Below, one piece after another: positions 1 through 5,631 of a DNA stretch of 11,110 nucleotides. The translations under genes were made by a program, and so were the position numbers. Source of the DNA: an uncultured Collinsella sp. (GTDB lineage Bacteria > Actinomycetota > Coriobacteriia > Coriobacteriales > Coriobacteriaceae); contig URUC01000067.1 of assembly GCA_900550965.1 (NCBI GenBank), positions 1 through 11,110 of the forward strand, written 5' to 3'. How positions within the stretch are numbered: the stretch's first letter is position 1; every line of letters starts with the position of its first letter. The notes under the pieces were generated by a model. It was not told the DNA's origin, searched no databases, and worked only from the letters and a program-made list of their open reading frames with translations.

Positions 1-2
1 AG

Positions 3-1070
3 CTTTACATGGCAGGCGGCGTTCCGGCCATCATGAAGGAGCTGACCAAGCGCGATTTCCTCGACCTGTCGCTCATCACCTGCACCGGCAAGACGGTCGG
101 CGAGAACCTTGAGGGCGTTGTCAACAAGAACCCGGAGGTCGTTCGTCCGCTCGAGAATCCGTATTCGCAGACCGGCGGCATCGCTGTTCTGTGGGGCAAC
201 ATCGCAAAGAACGGCTGCGTTGTCAAGCGTTCGGCAGTTGCACCGGAAATGATGGTGCACGAAGGTCCGGCACGCGTGTTCGACTGCGAGGAGGACGCAA
301 TTTCCGCCATCTACAACGGCAAGATCGTGCCGGGTGACGTTGTTGTCATCCGCTACGAAGGCCCGAAGGGCGGTCCGGGCATGCGCGAGATGCTCAACCC
401 GACCTCTGCGCTGGCCGGCATGAAGCTGGATACCACGGTTGCGCTCATCACCGACGGCCGTTTCTCCGGTGCGTCCCGCGGCGCATCCATCGGCCACGTT
501 TCGCCGGAGGCTGCTTCCGGCGGCGAGATCGGTCTGGTGCAGGAAGGCGATATCATCTCCATCGATACGGGAGCCGTTGTCGACGGTTGGGTCGGCGATA
601 ACGCATGGACGTTTTTCGTCGGCACCCCCACGCCCGAAGCCAAGGCTTTGTGCGAGGTCACGCGCGATTGCCTTAAGGCTGCCATCGAGCAGGCTGTTCC
701 CGGTAACCATATCGGGGACGTCGGTTATGCCGTTCAGTCCCTTGCCGAGTCTCACGGTTACGGCGTGCTTCGTGACTATGTGGGTCATGGCATTGGCCGC
801 GTGATGCACGAGGACCCCAACGTTCCTAACTATGGAAAGAAGGGGAGGGGCGTTCGCCTCCAGGCCGGCATGGTCATTGCCATCGAGCCGATGGTTACGA
901 TGGGTTCCAACCATGTGAGCACGGGCTCCGACGGTTGGATTGTTACGACCAACGACCACCTGCCCGCCGCGCACTACGAGAACACCGTCGCCATTACCAA
1001 TGACGGTCCGGTGATTCTCACCACGGATGCCCAAGGTGCTTGGTGTTCGCTCCAAGGCGGAGAAATGTAA
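3..1070 (+). CDS. Chimeric ORF: IlvD C-terminal part joined in frame to MetAP C-terminal part (5' end outside window)
   Basis: The frame is open from the window edge; the ATG at 9 is internal, since IlvD-type sequence (LYMAGGVPAIM) already runs through it. Codons up to about 566 encode dihydroxy-acid dehydratase, a branched-chain amino acid biosynthesis enzyme. They include the GGxAVLxGN-like segment, VVIRYEGPKGGPGM and the ITDGRFSGAS signature. From about 546 the protein is methionine aminopeptidase, which removes initiator Met. Its metal ligands are visible: the two Asp of ISID and VGD (11 residues apart), His of YVGHGIG, Glu of AIEPM and Glu of HYENT. About 50-70 C-terminal IlvD residues and about 95 N-terminal MetAP residues, including the substrate-binding His region, are absent. 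The map half sits just upstream of infA, its usual place. As written, neither enzyme is complete. An assembly error is at least as likely as a real fusion. Confidence 0.85.
   Translation, partial: LYMAGGVPAIMKELTKRDFLDLSLITCTGKTVGENLEGVVNKNPEVVRPLENPYSQTGGIAVLWGNIAKNGCVVKRSAVAPEMMVHEGPARVFDCEEDAISAIYNGKIVPGDVVVIRYEGPKGGPGMREMLNPTSALAGMKLDTTVALITDGRFSGASRGASIGHVSPEAASGGEIGLVQEGDIISIDTGAVVDGWVGDNAWTFFVGTPTPEAKALCEVTRDCLKAAIEQAVPGNHIGDVGYAVQSLAESHGYGVLRDYVGHGIGRVMHEDPNVPNYGKKGRGVRLQAGMVIAIEPMVTMGSNHVSTGSDGWIVTTNDHLPAAHYENTVAITNDGPVILTTDAQGAWCSLQGGEM
543..566 (+). other. IlvD/MetAP junction at shared EGDIISID-coding stretch
   Basis: The eight codons here read EGDIISID. Both parent families have almost this peptide at the relevant place: IlvD as (E/D)GDxIxIDIPNR near its C-terminus, and MetAP as (K/E)GDIVxIDVGxxxDG at the first metal-ligand Asp. 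Before it the sequence is unmistakably IlvD (IGHVSPEAASGGEIGLV). After it the sequence is unmistakably MetAP (TGAVVDGWVGDNAWTF). The crossover therefore lies inside a region where the two genes could be identical for about 20 nt, whether joined by recombination or by an assembler. The exact breakpoint cannot be resolved within the shared stretch. Confidence 0.8.
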
Positions 1071-1129
1071 CAAGTTCCGCTTAGTTGTGGAGCCATTACG
1101 AAGTTAATACGATGCGTGCATACGTGTTG

Positions 1130-1135
1130 TAGAAT
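1130..1135 (+). promoter_or_regulatory. Possible -10 element upstream of infA
   Basis: TAGAAT differs from the sigma-70-type -10 consensus at one position and lies about 40 nt before infA, in the 104-nt gap after the MetAP stop. I see no good -35 at 16-18 nt upstream, so this is a weak call. No terminator follows the MetAP stop, so read-through from upstream is also possible. Confidence 0.22.
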
Positions 1136-1174
1136 ACTCAATCGCTGTCGTTTTCTAGAGAAAGATGATTGCTT

Positions 1175-1393
1175 GTGAAGAAGGAAGACGCAATTGAGCT
1201 CGAGGGTACGGTAAAGGAACCGTTGCCCAATGCCATGTTTAAGGTTGAGCTCGAGAACGGTCATTCGGTTCTGTGCAACATTTCTGGCAAGATCCGAATG
1301 AATTACATCCGTATTCTCCCCGGTGACAGGGTTGTCGTGGAGCTTTCCCCGTACGACCTGACCCGCGGTCGCATCACCTATCGCTACAAATAG
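1175..1393 (+). CDS. infA: Translation initiation factor IF-1
   Basis: IF-1 binds the A site of the 30S subunit and works with IF-2 and IF-3 in initiation. The protein is a single S1-like OB-fold domain. Characteristic IF-1 segments are KEDAIELEGTV, LPNAMFKVELENGH, GKIRMNYIRILPGDRV and the ending SPYDLTRGRITYRYK. The GTG at 1175 gives exactly 72 residues, the usual IF-1 length. A TTG at 1169 in the same frame would add two residues (Met-Leu) and cannot be excluded, because the purine-rich AGAGAAAG at 1157-1164 could serve either. It lies 150 nt before rpmJ, an unusually large gap for this operon. Identity is certain; only the start codon is open. Confidence 0.95.
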   Translation: MKKEDAIELEGTVKEPLPNAMFKVELENGHSVLCNISGKIRMNYIRILPGDRVVVELSPYDLTRGRITYRYK

Positions 1394-1417
1394 CGGCACG
1401 CATACACGCACTCCATT

Positions 1418-1495
1418 TCCGGCTGCAGGCTTAGCTCAACCTACGGTCGGATTGTGTGTGAAGACCAGCCATAGTTTTAAACGCCTGCGGCTGGG
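1418..1495 (+). ncRNA. Candidate structured leader or attenuator between infA and rpmJ
   Basis: The 150-nt gap between infA and rpmJ contains two arms, 1418-1430 and 1483-1495, that can pair over 13 consecutive base pairs (10 Watson-Crick, 3 G-U) around a 52-nt loop. The loop holds a smaller possible GGTC/GACC pair (1445-1448 with 1463-1466). No T-tract follows the right arm, so it is not a simple intrinsic terminator. Its place just ahead of the block containing S13, S11, S4, alpha and L17 fits an autoregulatory ribosomal-protein leader; in E. coli, S4 represses this operon through a leader RNA. Function here is inference. It does not fold as a tRNA, having no T-loop motif. Confidence 0.35.
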
Positions 1496-1543
1496 CGAAT
1501 AGATAGTAGGGAAGTAGTTTGAGCGCTACCGAAAGGAAGAACG

Positions 1544-1657
1544 ATGAAGGTACGTCCTTCGGTCAAGAAGATGTGCGATAAGTGCAAAATCATTAGGCGC
1601 CATGGCAAGGTCCTCGTCATTTGCGAGAACCCCCGTCATAAGCAGCGTCAGGGTTAA
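1544..1657 (+). CDS. rpmJ: 50S ribosomal protein L36
   Basis: This is a 37-residue protein starting MKVRPSVKKMCDKCK and ending NPRHKQRQG, the standard length and pattern of bacterial L36. The zinc-ribbon ligands Cys11, Cys14, Cys27 and His32 are all present, so this is the zinc-binding form. L36 is a late-assembling protein of the large subunit. The start ATG has an AAGGAAG purine tract a few bases upstream (1533-1539). Only 14 nt separate it from rpsM, indicating co-transcription with the alpha operon. Confidence 0.96.
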   Translation: MKVRPSVKKMCDKCKIIRRHGKVLVICENPRHKQRQG

Positions 1658-1671
1658 GAGAGGAGACTACG

Positions 1672-2046
1672 TTGGCCCGTATTAATGGTGTCGACCTCCC
1701 GCGTGAGAAGCGCGTTGAGATCGGTCTGACCTACATTTACGGCATCGGCCGCACCACTGCGACGAAGATCTGCGTCGAGTGCAACGTTAACGTGGATACG
1801 CGCGTTAAGGACCTCACCGAGGATGAGGTTAACGCCATCCGCGATTATATCGATAAGAACCAGATCATGGTTGAGGGCGACCTCCGCCGTGAGCGCAACC
1901 AGAACGTCAAGCGCCTTATGGACATCGGCTGCAACCGCGGCCTTCGTCACCGCAAGGGCCTCCCGGTCCGCGGCCAGCGCACCCACACTAACGCTCGTAC
2001 CCGCAAGGGCCCGAAGCGTCAGATCGGTGCTAAGAAGAAGAAATAA
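1672..2046 (+). CDS. rpsM: 30S ribosomal protein S13
   Basis: The protein has 124 residues and starts (M)ARINGVDLPREKRVEIGLTYIYGIG, a clear S13 N-terminus with the helix-two-turn-helix region. The C-terminal part has the conserved RGLRHRKGLPVRGQRT segment and a basic tail, GPKRQIGAKKKK, that contacts tRNA in the P site. S13 sits in the head of the small subunit. The start is a TTG, chosen because the family begins with MAR at this point and a strong AGAGGAGA Shine-Dalgarno lies at 1658-1665, six bases away. It is the first of five genes equivalent to the E. coli alpha operon. Confidence 0.97.
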   Translation: MARINGVDLPREKRVEIGLTYIYGIGRTTATKICVECNVNVDTRVKDLTEDEVNAIRDYIDKNQIMVEGDLRRERNQNVKRLMDIGCNRGLRHRKGLPVRGQRTHTNARTRKGPKRQIGAKKKK

Positions 2047-2060
2047 GGAGCGCTAGATAG

Positions 2061-2465
2061 ATGGCTACTGCTAAGAAGAACGTTCGCGCTGCCCGTCTGA
2101 AGCGCGCGGACCGTAAGAACATTTCCGTGGGCCAGGCTCACATTCGTTCTACGTTCAACAACACGATCGTTTCGATCACCGATCCCCAGGGCAACGTCAT
2201 TTCCTGGAAGTCGGCTGGCCAGGTGGGCTTCAAGGGCTCCCGTAAGTCCACGCCGTTCGCTGCCCAGATGGCTGCCGAGGCTGCTGCCAAGCAGGCCATG
2301 GAGCACGGTATGAAGAAGGTTTCCGTCTTCGTCAAGGGCCCCGGCTCCGGTCGTGAGACCGCCATCCGCTCCCTCCAGGCTGCTGGCCTCGAGGTCTCGA
2401 GCATCCAGGACAAGACCCCCATTCCGCACAACGGCTGCCGCCCCAAGAAGCGTCGCCGCGTGTAA
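2061..2465 (+). CDS. rpsK: 30S ribosomal protein S11
   Basis: S11 is a platform protein of the small subunit that helps shape the mRNA exit region and contacts S7. The 134-residue product has the family core GQAHIRSTFNNTIVSITD, the segment FKGSRKSTPFAAQMAAE, and the diagnostic C-terminal TPIPHNGCRPKKRRRV. Its length is close to the usual 129-135 residues. An AAGGAGCG ribosome-binding site lies directly after the rpsM stop, with a 14-nt gap, so the two are probably translated from the same message. Confidence 0.97.
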   Translation: MATAKKNVRAARLKRADRKNISVGQAHIRSTFNNTIVSITDPQGNVISWKSAGQVGFKGSRKSTPFAAQMAAEAAAKQAMEHGMKKVSVFVKGPGSGRETAIRSLQAAGLEVSSIQDKTPIPHNGCRPKKRRRV

Positions 2466-2484
2466 CTGAAAGGATCGTATCAAT

Positions 2485-3081
2485 ATGGCAATCGACAGGA
2501 CTCCTGTTCTTAAGCGCTGCCGTCAGCTCGGGATCGATCCCGCTGAGCTCGGTTACAGCAGCAAGAAGGAATCTATCCGTCAGCCCAAGCGCCGTCGCAA
2601 GGAATCTGAGTACGGCATGCAGCTGCGCGAGAAGCAGAAGGTCAAGTTCATCTATGGCGTTCTGGAGAAGCAGTTCCACGGCTACTTCAACAAGGCCCGC
2701 AAGATGAACGGCGTCACCGGTGAGAACCTCATGATTATCCTTGAGTCTCGCCTCGACAACGTCGTCTTCCGTCTTGGCTTCGCCCGCACCCGCAAAGAGG
2801 CTCGTCAGTCCGTCCGTCACGGTCACTTCACCGTGAACGGCAAGCGCGTGGACATCCCGTCCTACCGCGTCAAGGCCGGCGACGTCGTCGCTGTCGGCGA
2901 GAAGTTCCGTGACCTCCTCCCCATCAAGGAGGCCCTGATTTCCTCCGAGCGCTTTGAGGTCCCTGGCTGGCTCGAGGTCGATATCGAGAAGCTGTCTGGT
3001 AACGTGCTCGCTCTGCCGACGCGTGAGCAGATCAGCGGTGATATCAACGAGCAGCTCATCGTCGAGCTCTACTCTAAGTAG
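2485..3081 (+). CDS. rpsD: 30S ribosomal protein S4
   Basis: S4 is a primary 16S rRNA-binding protein that nucleates assembly of the 30S body and often represses its own operon. The 198-residue protein has an N-terminal domain followed by an S4 RNA-binding domain at about residues 88-150 (ESRLDNVVFRLGFARTRKEARQSVRHGHFTVNGK). The N-terminus (MAIDRTPVLKRCRQLGID) has a single cysteine, Cys12, and lacks the four-cysteine zinc site of zinc-type S4, so this is the zinc-independent form. A GAAAGGA Shine-Dalgarno lies at 2468-2474. The gap to rpsK is 19 nt and to rpoA 32 nt. Confidence 0.97.
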   Translation: MAIDRTPVLKRCRQLGIDPAELGYSSKKESIRQPKRRRKESEYGMQLREKQKVKFIYGVLEKQFHGYFNKARKMNGVTGENLMIILESRLDNVVFRLGFARTRKEARQSVRHGHFTVNGKRVDIPSYRVKAGDVVAVGEKFRDLLPIKEALISSERFEVPGWLEVDIEKLSGNVLALPTREQISGDINEQLIVELYSK

Positions 3082-3113
3082 TCCATCCGGGCTGCTGAGG
3101 CTGGAGGTAATAC

Positions 3114-4055
3114 ATGTCAGAATTCATTAGGCCTCAGGTTCAGGTCGAAGAGATCAACGAGACGTCTGCTCGTGTCTCCGTCGAGCCGCTCGAGCGTGGC
3201 TACGGCGATACGCTGGGTAACTCCCTTCGTCGCGTTCTTCTGTCCTCGCTCGAGGGTGCCGCCGTCGAGGCTATTCAGATCGATGGTGCGCAGCACGAGT
3301 TCATGACCATCCCTAACATGGTCGAGGATGTCACCGACATCGTCCTGAATGTCAAGGGTCTTGTCTTCAGGGCTCTCGGCACGACCGACGAGGCGACCGC
3401 CACCATCTCGGTTGACGGCCCCTGCGAGGTCACCGGTGCGGACTTCTTTATTCCGTCCGAGTTTGAGCTGGTCAACCCCGAGCAGCACATTGCTACGCTC
3501 ACCGAGGGTGGCCATCTCACCATGAGCATGCGCATCGGCTATGGCCGCGGCTATGTTTCTGGCGAGGCAAACAAGCGCGACAACGATCCCATCGGTGTGA
3601 TCCACGTCGACTCGCTGTACTCGCCGGTTTCCCGTTGCGCCAAGCTCGTTGAGGCTTGCCGTGTCGGTCAGCATACCGACTACGACCGCCTTGTCCTCGA
3701 GATCGAGACCAACGGCTCCATCGCCCCGCGCGACGCCGTGGTCCAGGCTGCCAATATCATCAACCAGCATATGGCCGCCTTTATGAACCTTGCCGAGACC
3801 CCCGAGGTCGAGGAGGAGGCTTCGATCTTCGCTCCCGAGGTCACCAACGACAACGCCGAGCTGGACAAGCAGATCGAGGATCTGGACCTTTCCGTCCGTT
3901 CCTACAACTGCCTTAAGCGCGCCAGCATTCACTCGGTCCGTCAGCTCGTTGAGTTCTCGGAGAACGATCTACTCAACATCCGTAACTTCGGTGTTAAGTC
4001 GATCGAGGAAGTGAAGGACAAGCTTGAGTCCATGGGCCTGAGCCTGAAGGCTTAA
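3114..4055 (+). CDS. rpoA: DNA-directed RNA polymerase subunit alpha
   Basis: Alpha dimerises to scaffold assembly of the beta and beta' subunits, and its C-terminal domain binds UP elements and activators. The 313-residue protein has the N-terminal domain at about residues 1-230 (EPLERGYGDTLGNSLRRVLLSSLEGAAV is the classic dimerisation segment). An acidic linker follows (EVEEEASIFAPE), then the C-terminal domain (SVRSYNCLKRASIHSV...NFGVKSIEEVKDKLESMGLSL). The DNA-contacting residues equivalent to E. coli R265, N268, G296, K298 and S299 are kept; Arg262 here corresponds to R265. GGAGGT at 3103-3108 gives an ideal ribosome-binding site. Length and domain order are normal. Confidence 0.98.
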   Translation: MSEFIRPQVQVEEINETSARVSVEPLERGYGDTLGNSLRRVLLSSLEGAAVEAIQIDGAQHEFMTIPNMVEDVTDIVLNVKGLVFRALGTTDEATATISVDGPCEVTGADFFIPSEFELVNPEQHIATLTEGGHLTMSMRIGYGRGYVSGEANKRDNDPIGVIHVDSLYSPVSRCAKLVEACRVGQHTDYDRLVLEIETNGSIAPRDAVVQAANIINQHMAAFMNLAETPEVEEEASIFAPEVTNDNAELDKQIEDLDLSVRSYNCLKRASIHSVRQLVEFSENDLLNIRNFGVKSIEEVKDKLESMGLSLKA

Positions 4056-4085
4056 TGCTTCGCATATTTGAGGAGAAACTAGACC

Positions 4086-4553
4086 ATGCGTCACAACGTT
4101 AAGAAGGGCCTGAAGCTCGGCACCGATGCGAGCCACACCAAGGCCATGAAGAAGAGCCTTGCTAAGGCCCTCTTCGAGAACGACCGCATCAAGACCACCG
4201 AGACCCGCGCTAAGGCGCTGCGTTCGGTCGTCGACCCGATCATCACTTGGGCCAAGAAGGGCGACCTGCACTCTCGTCGTCTGGCTATCGCCAAGCTCGG
4301 CGATAAGCAGCTCGTTGCCGAGATCTTCGACAAGGCTGCCCAGGGCATGTGGCAGGACCGCAACGGCGGTTACACCCGCATCATGAAGCTCGGTAACCGT
4401 AAGGGCGACAACGCTCCCATCGTTATCATGGAGCTTGTCACCGAGCCTTGCACGCCTAAGGCCAAGAAGGCTGCTCCGGCCCCCAAGAAGGCCGCTGCTC
4501 CCAAGAAGGTCGAGGCTGTCGAGGAGGCTCCTGCCGAGGAGACCGCTGAGTAG
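4086..4553 (+). CDS. rplQ: 50S ribosomal protein L17 with Lys/Ala/Glu-rich tail
   Basis: L17 is a large-subunit protein near the exit tunnel. Residues 1-118 form the normal L17 domain, beginning MRHNVKKGLKLGTDASHTKAM and including ENDRIKTTETRAKALR and GGYTRIMKLGNRKGDNAPI. Residues 119-155 are an extra tail of low complexity: first AKK/PKK repeats, then an acidic VEAVEEAPAEETAE end. Tails of this kind occur in actinobacterial L17. GAGGAGAA upstream is the ribosome-binding site, and the gap from rpoA is 30 nt. It is the last gene of the operon; the terminator follows 26 nt after the stop. Confidence 0.97.
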   Translation: MRHNVKKGLKLGTDASHTKAMKKSLAKALFENDRIKTTETRAKALRSVVDPIITWAKKGDLHSRRLAIAKLGDKQLVAEIFDKAAQGMWQDRNGGYTRIMKLGNRKGDNAPIVIMELVTEPCTPKAKKAAPAPKKAAAPKKVEAVEEAPAEETAE

Positions 4554-4578
4554 ACAATTCGTCTGCATAGGCTATATT
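4551..4578 (+). promoter_or_regulatory. Predicted promoter for truA overlapping the rplQ end
   Basis: TAGACA at 4551-4556 (5 of 6 matches to TTGACA) and TATATT at 4573-4578 (5 of 6 matches to TATAAT) are separated by 16 bp. The -35 includes the rplQ stop codon. Transcription would begin at about 4584-4587, inside the left arm of the following terminator hairpin, so the new RNA could not form the full stem. Seen by eye only; no expression evidence. Confidence 0.4.
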
Positions 4579-4579
4579 C

Positions 4580-4610
4580 GAGGGGTACGTTCGCGTATCC
4601 CTCTTTTTTT
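4580..4610 (+). terminator. Rho-independent terminator of the alpha operon
   Basis: A 10-bp stem (4580-4589 with 4594-4603, one G-U pair) closes a UUCG tetraloop and is followed directly by seven T (4604-4610). It starts 26 nt after the rplQ stop and should end the long ribosomal-protein transcript. Confidence 0.93.
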
Positions 4611-4645
4611 GTCGAAATGCCATTGCCTGTTTGTTGGGAGCGCCC

Positions 4646-5470
4646 ATGACCGCGCCGTCTGATTTCAATTCGATTCCAGAGCTCGATGCCACGCTCGTTT
4701 TCCGCGTGGCATACGATGGCTCGTCCTATAGTGGCTTTGCCGAGCAGCCTGGCCAGACGACGGTTGCGGGCGAGCTGCGCCGCGCTATCGAGACGCTCCT
4801 GCGCCGTCCGATCGACCTGACGTGCGCAGGGCGCACCGATGCCGGCGTGCATGCGGTGGCGCAGTACATTAGTGTGCCCGTAACGGACACTGAGCTCGCG
4901 TGTACGCGCCGTAGGTGGCTTCGGGCTATGGATGCCCTGCTGCCCAAAGACATCGCCATAAACGAGGTCTACAGGGCCCGTAAGGGCTTTTCTGCACGCT
5001 TTGACGCGCGTTCCCGTACGTATACGTACCGTATTGCCGATCGCGATGCACGCCCCGTGCTGTCCCGCGGTGCCGTGTGGTGGCATCGCTATCCCTTGGA
5101 TGTTGAGGCTATGTCTGCTGCCTGCCCCGCGTTGCTGGGCGAGCAGGACTTTAAAAGCTTTTGCAAGGTTGCCTCTGCCGTGGGCAAACCTACGCACCGC
5201 TGCGTAATGCGCGCCGAGTTTGGCCATGAGGTTGCGTTTGGCGAGGACATCCTGACGTTCACCATCGAGGGCAATGCGTTTCTGCATTCGATGGTCCGTA
5301 CGATCGTGGGCACGCTTGTCGAGATTGGCATGCATCGCCGTGAACCCGAGTGGATGCGCGAGGTCATCGATGCTTGCGACCGTACCGCTGCGGGCCCCAC
5401 GGCTCCTGCCTGCGGCCTTACGTTTATGGGCGTGGATTACGATCCCGCCGAGCTTGTCGTGCTCGACTAG
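4646..5470 (+). CDS. truA: tRNA pseudouridine(38-40) synthase TruA
   Basis: TruA converts uridines 38, 39 and 40 of the tRNA anticodon stem-loop to pseudouridine. The product has 274 residues from the ATG at 4646. That start is preferred because GGGAG lies five bases upstream; in-frame TTG codons at 4631 and 4634 lack a proper ribosome-binding site. The N-terminal RVAYDGSSYSGFAEQPGQTTV is typical, and the catalytic Asp65 lies in CAGRTDAGVHA. Later family segments are RTYTYRIADR, GEQDFKSFCK and NAFLHSMVRTIVGTLVEIG. truA commonly follows rplQ in Gram-positive bacteria. It seems to have its own promoter overlapping the rplQ terminator. Confidence 0.96.
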   Translation: MTAPSDFNSIPELDATLVFRVAYDGSSYSGFAEQPGQTTVAGELRRAIETLLRRPIDLTCAGRTDAGVHAVAQYISVPVTDTELACTRRRWLRAMDALLPKDIAINEVYRARKGFSARFDARSRTYTYRIADRDARPVLSRGAVWWHRYPLDVEAMSAACPALLGEQDFKSFCKVASAVGKPTHRCVMRAEFGHEVAFGEDILTFTIEGNAFLHSMVRTIVGTLVEIGMHRREPEWMREVIDACDRTAAGPTAPACGLTFMGVDYDPAELVVLD

Positions 5471-5478
5471 GGGAGGGT

Positions 5479-5497
5479 TCGACGCGTCGTGCGTCGA
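5479..5497 (+). other. Short hairpin after truA
   Basis: A perfect 7-bp stem (5479-5485 with 5491-5497) with a 5-nt loop lies 9 nt after the truA stop. No T-run follows, so it is not a convincing intrinsic terminator; it could protect a transcript 3' end. The rest of this 161-nt gap shows no clear promoter. Confidence 0.3.
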
Positions 5498-5631
5498 CAC
5501 CTGTCGTCTGTGGTCTGCGCGTGTGCAACATCTGTTCTTGGCGTGCAATACAACCGGTGTCTCATTGCTTTTATTGCCGGGGTGTACCATGAACCACGGT
5601 TTGATTTATTGCTGTCGAGAGGACGGATAAT

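Noticed and set aside
1..5. AGCTT at the very first bases could be a HindIII cloning end
   Set aside because: The reading frame is natural IlvD sequence from the first codon and window edges are arbitrary; five bases are not evidence.
1421..1495. Possible tRNA in the infA-rpmJ gap (GGC...TTAGCTCAA resembles a tRNA start)
   Set aside because: No T-loop GGTTCGAAT motif, no anticodon stem in the right place and no acceptor end; retained only as a candidate leader stem.
3117..3932. Minus-strand open frame opposite rpoA
   Set aside because: Composition is typical of the antisense of a high-GC gene; rpoA on the + strand is certain.
4370..5590. Open frame of 406 codons on the minus strand across rplQ and truA
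   Set aside because: It overlaps two certain genes and the terminator between them, and has no recognisable protein content or ribosome-binding site.
5589..5630. 13-codon ORF (MNHGLIYCCREDG) ending just before the GT2-like start
   Set aside because: It could be a coupled leader peptide, but its ribosome-binding site is poor and it overlaps the GT2-like gene's own Shine-Dalgarno; chance is the simpler explanation without conservation data.
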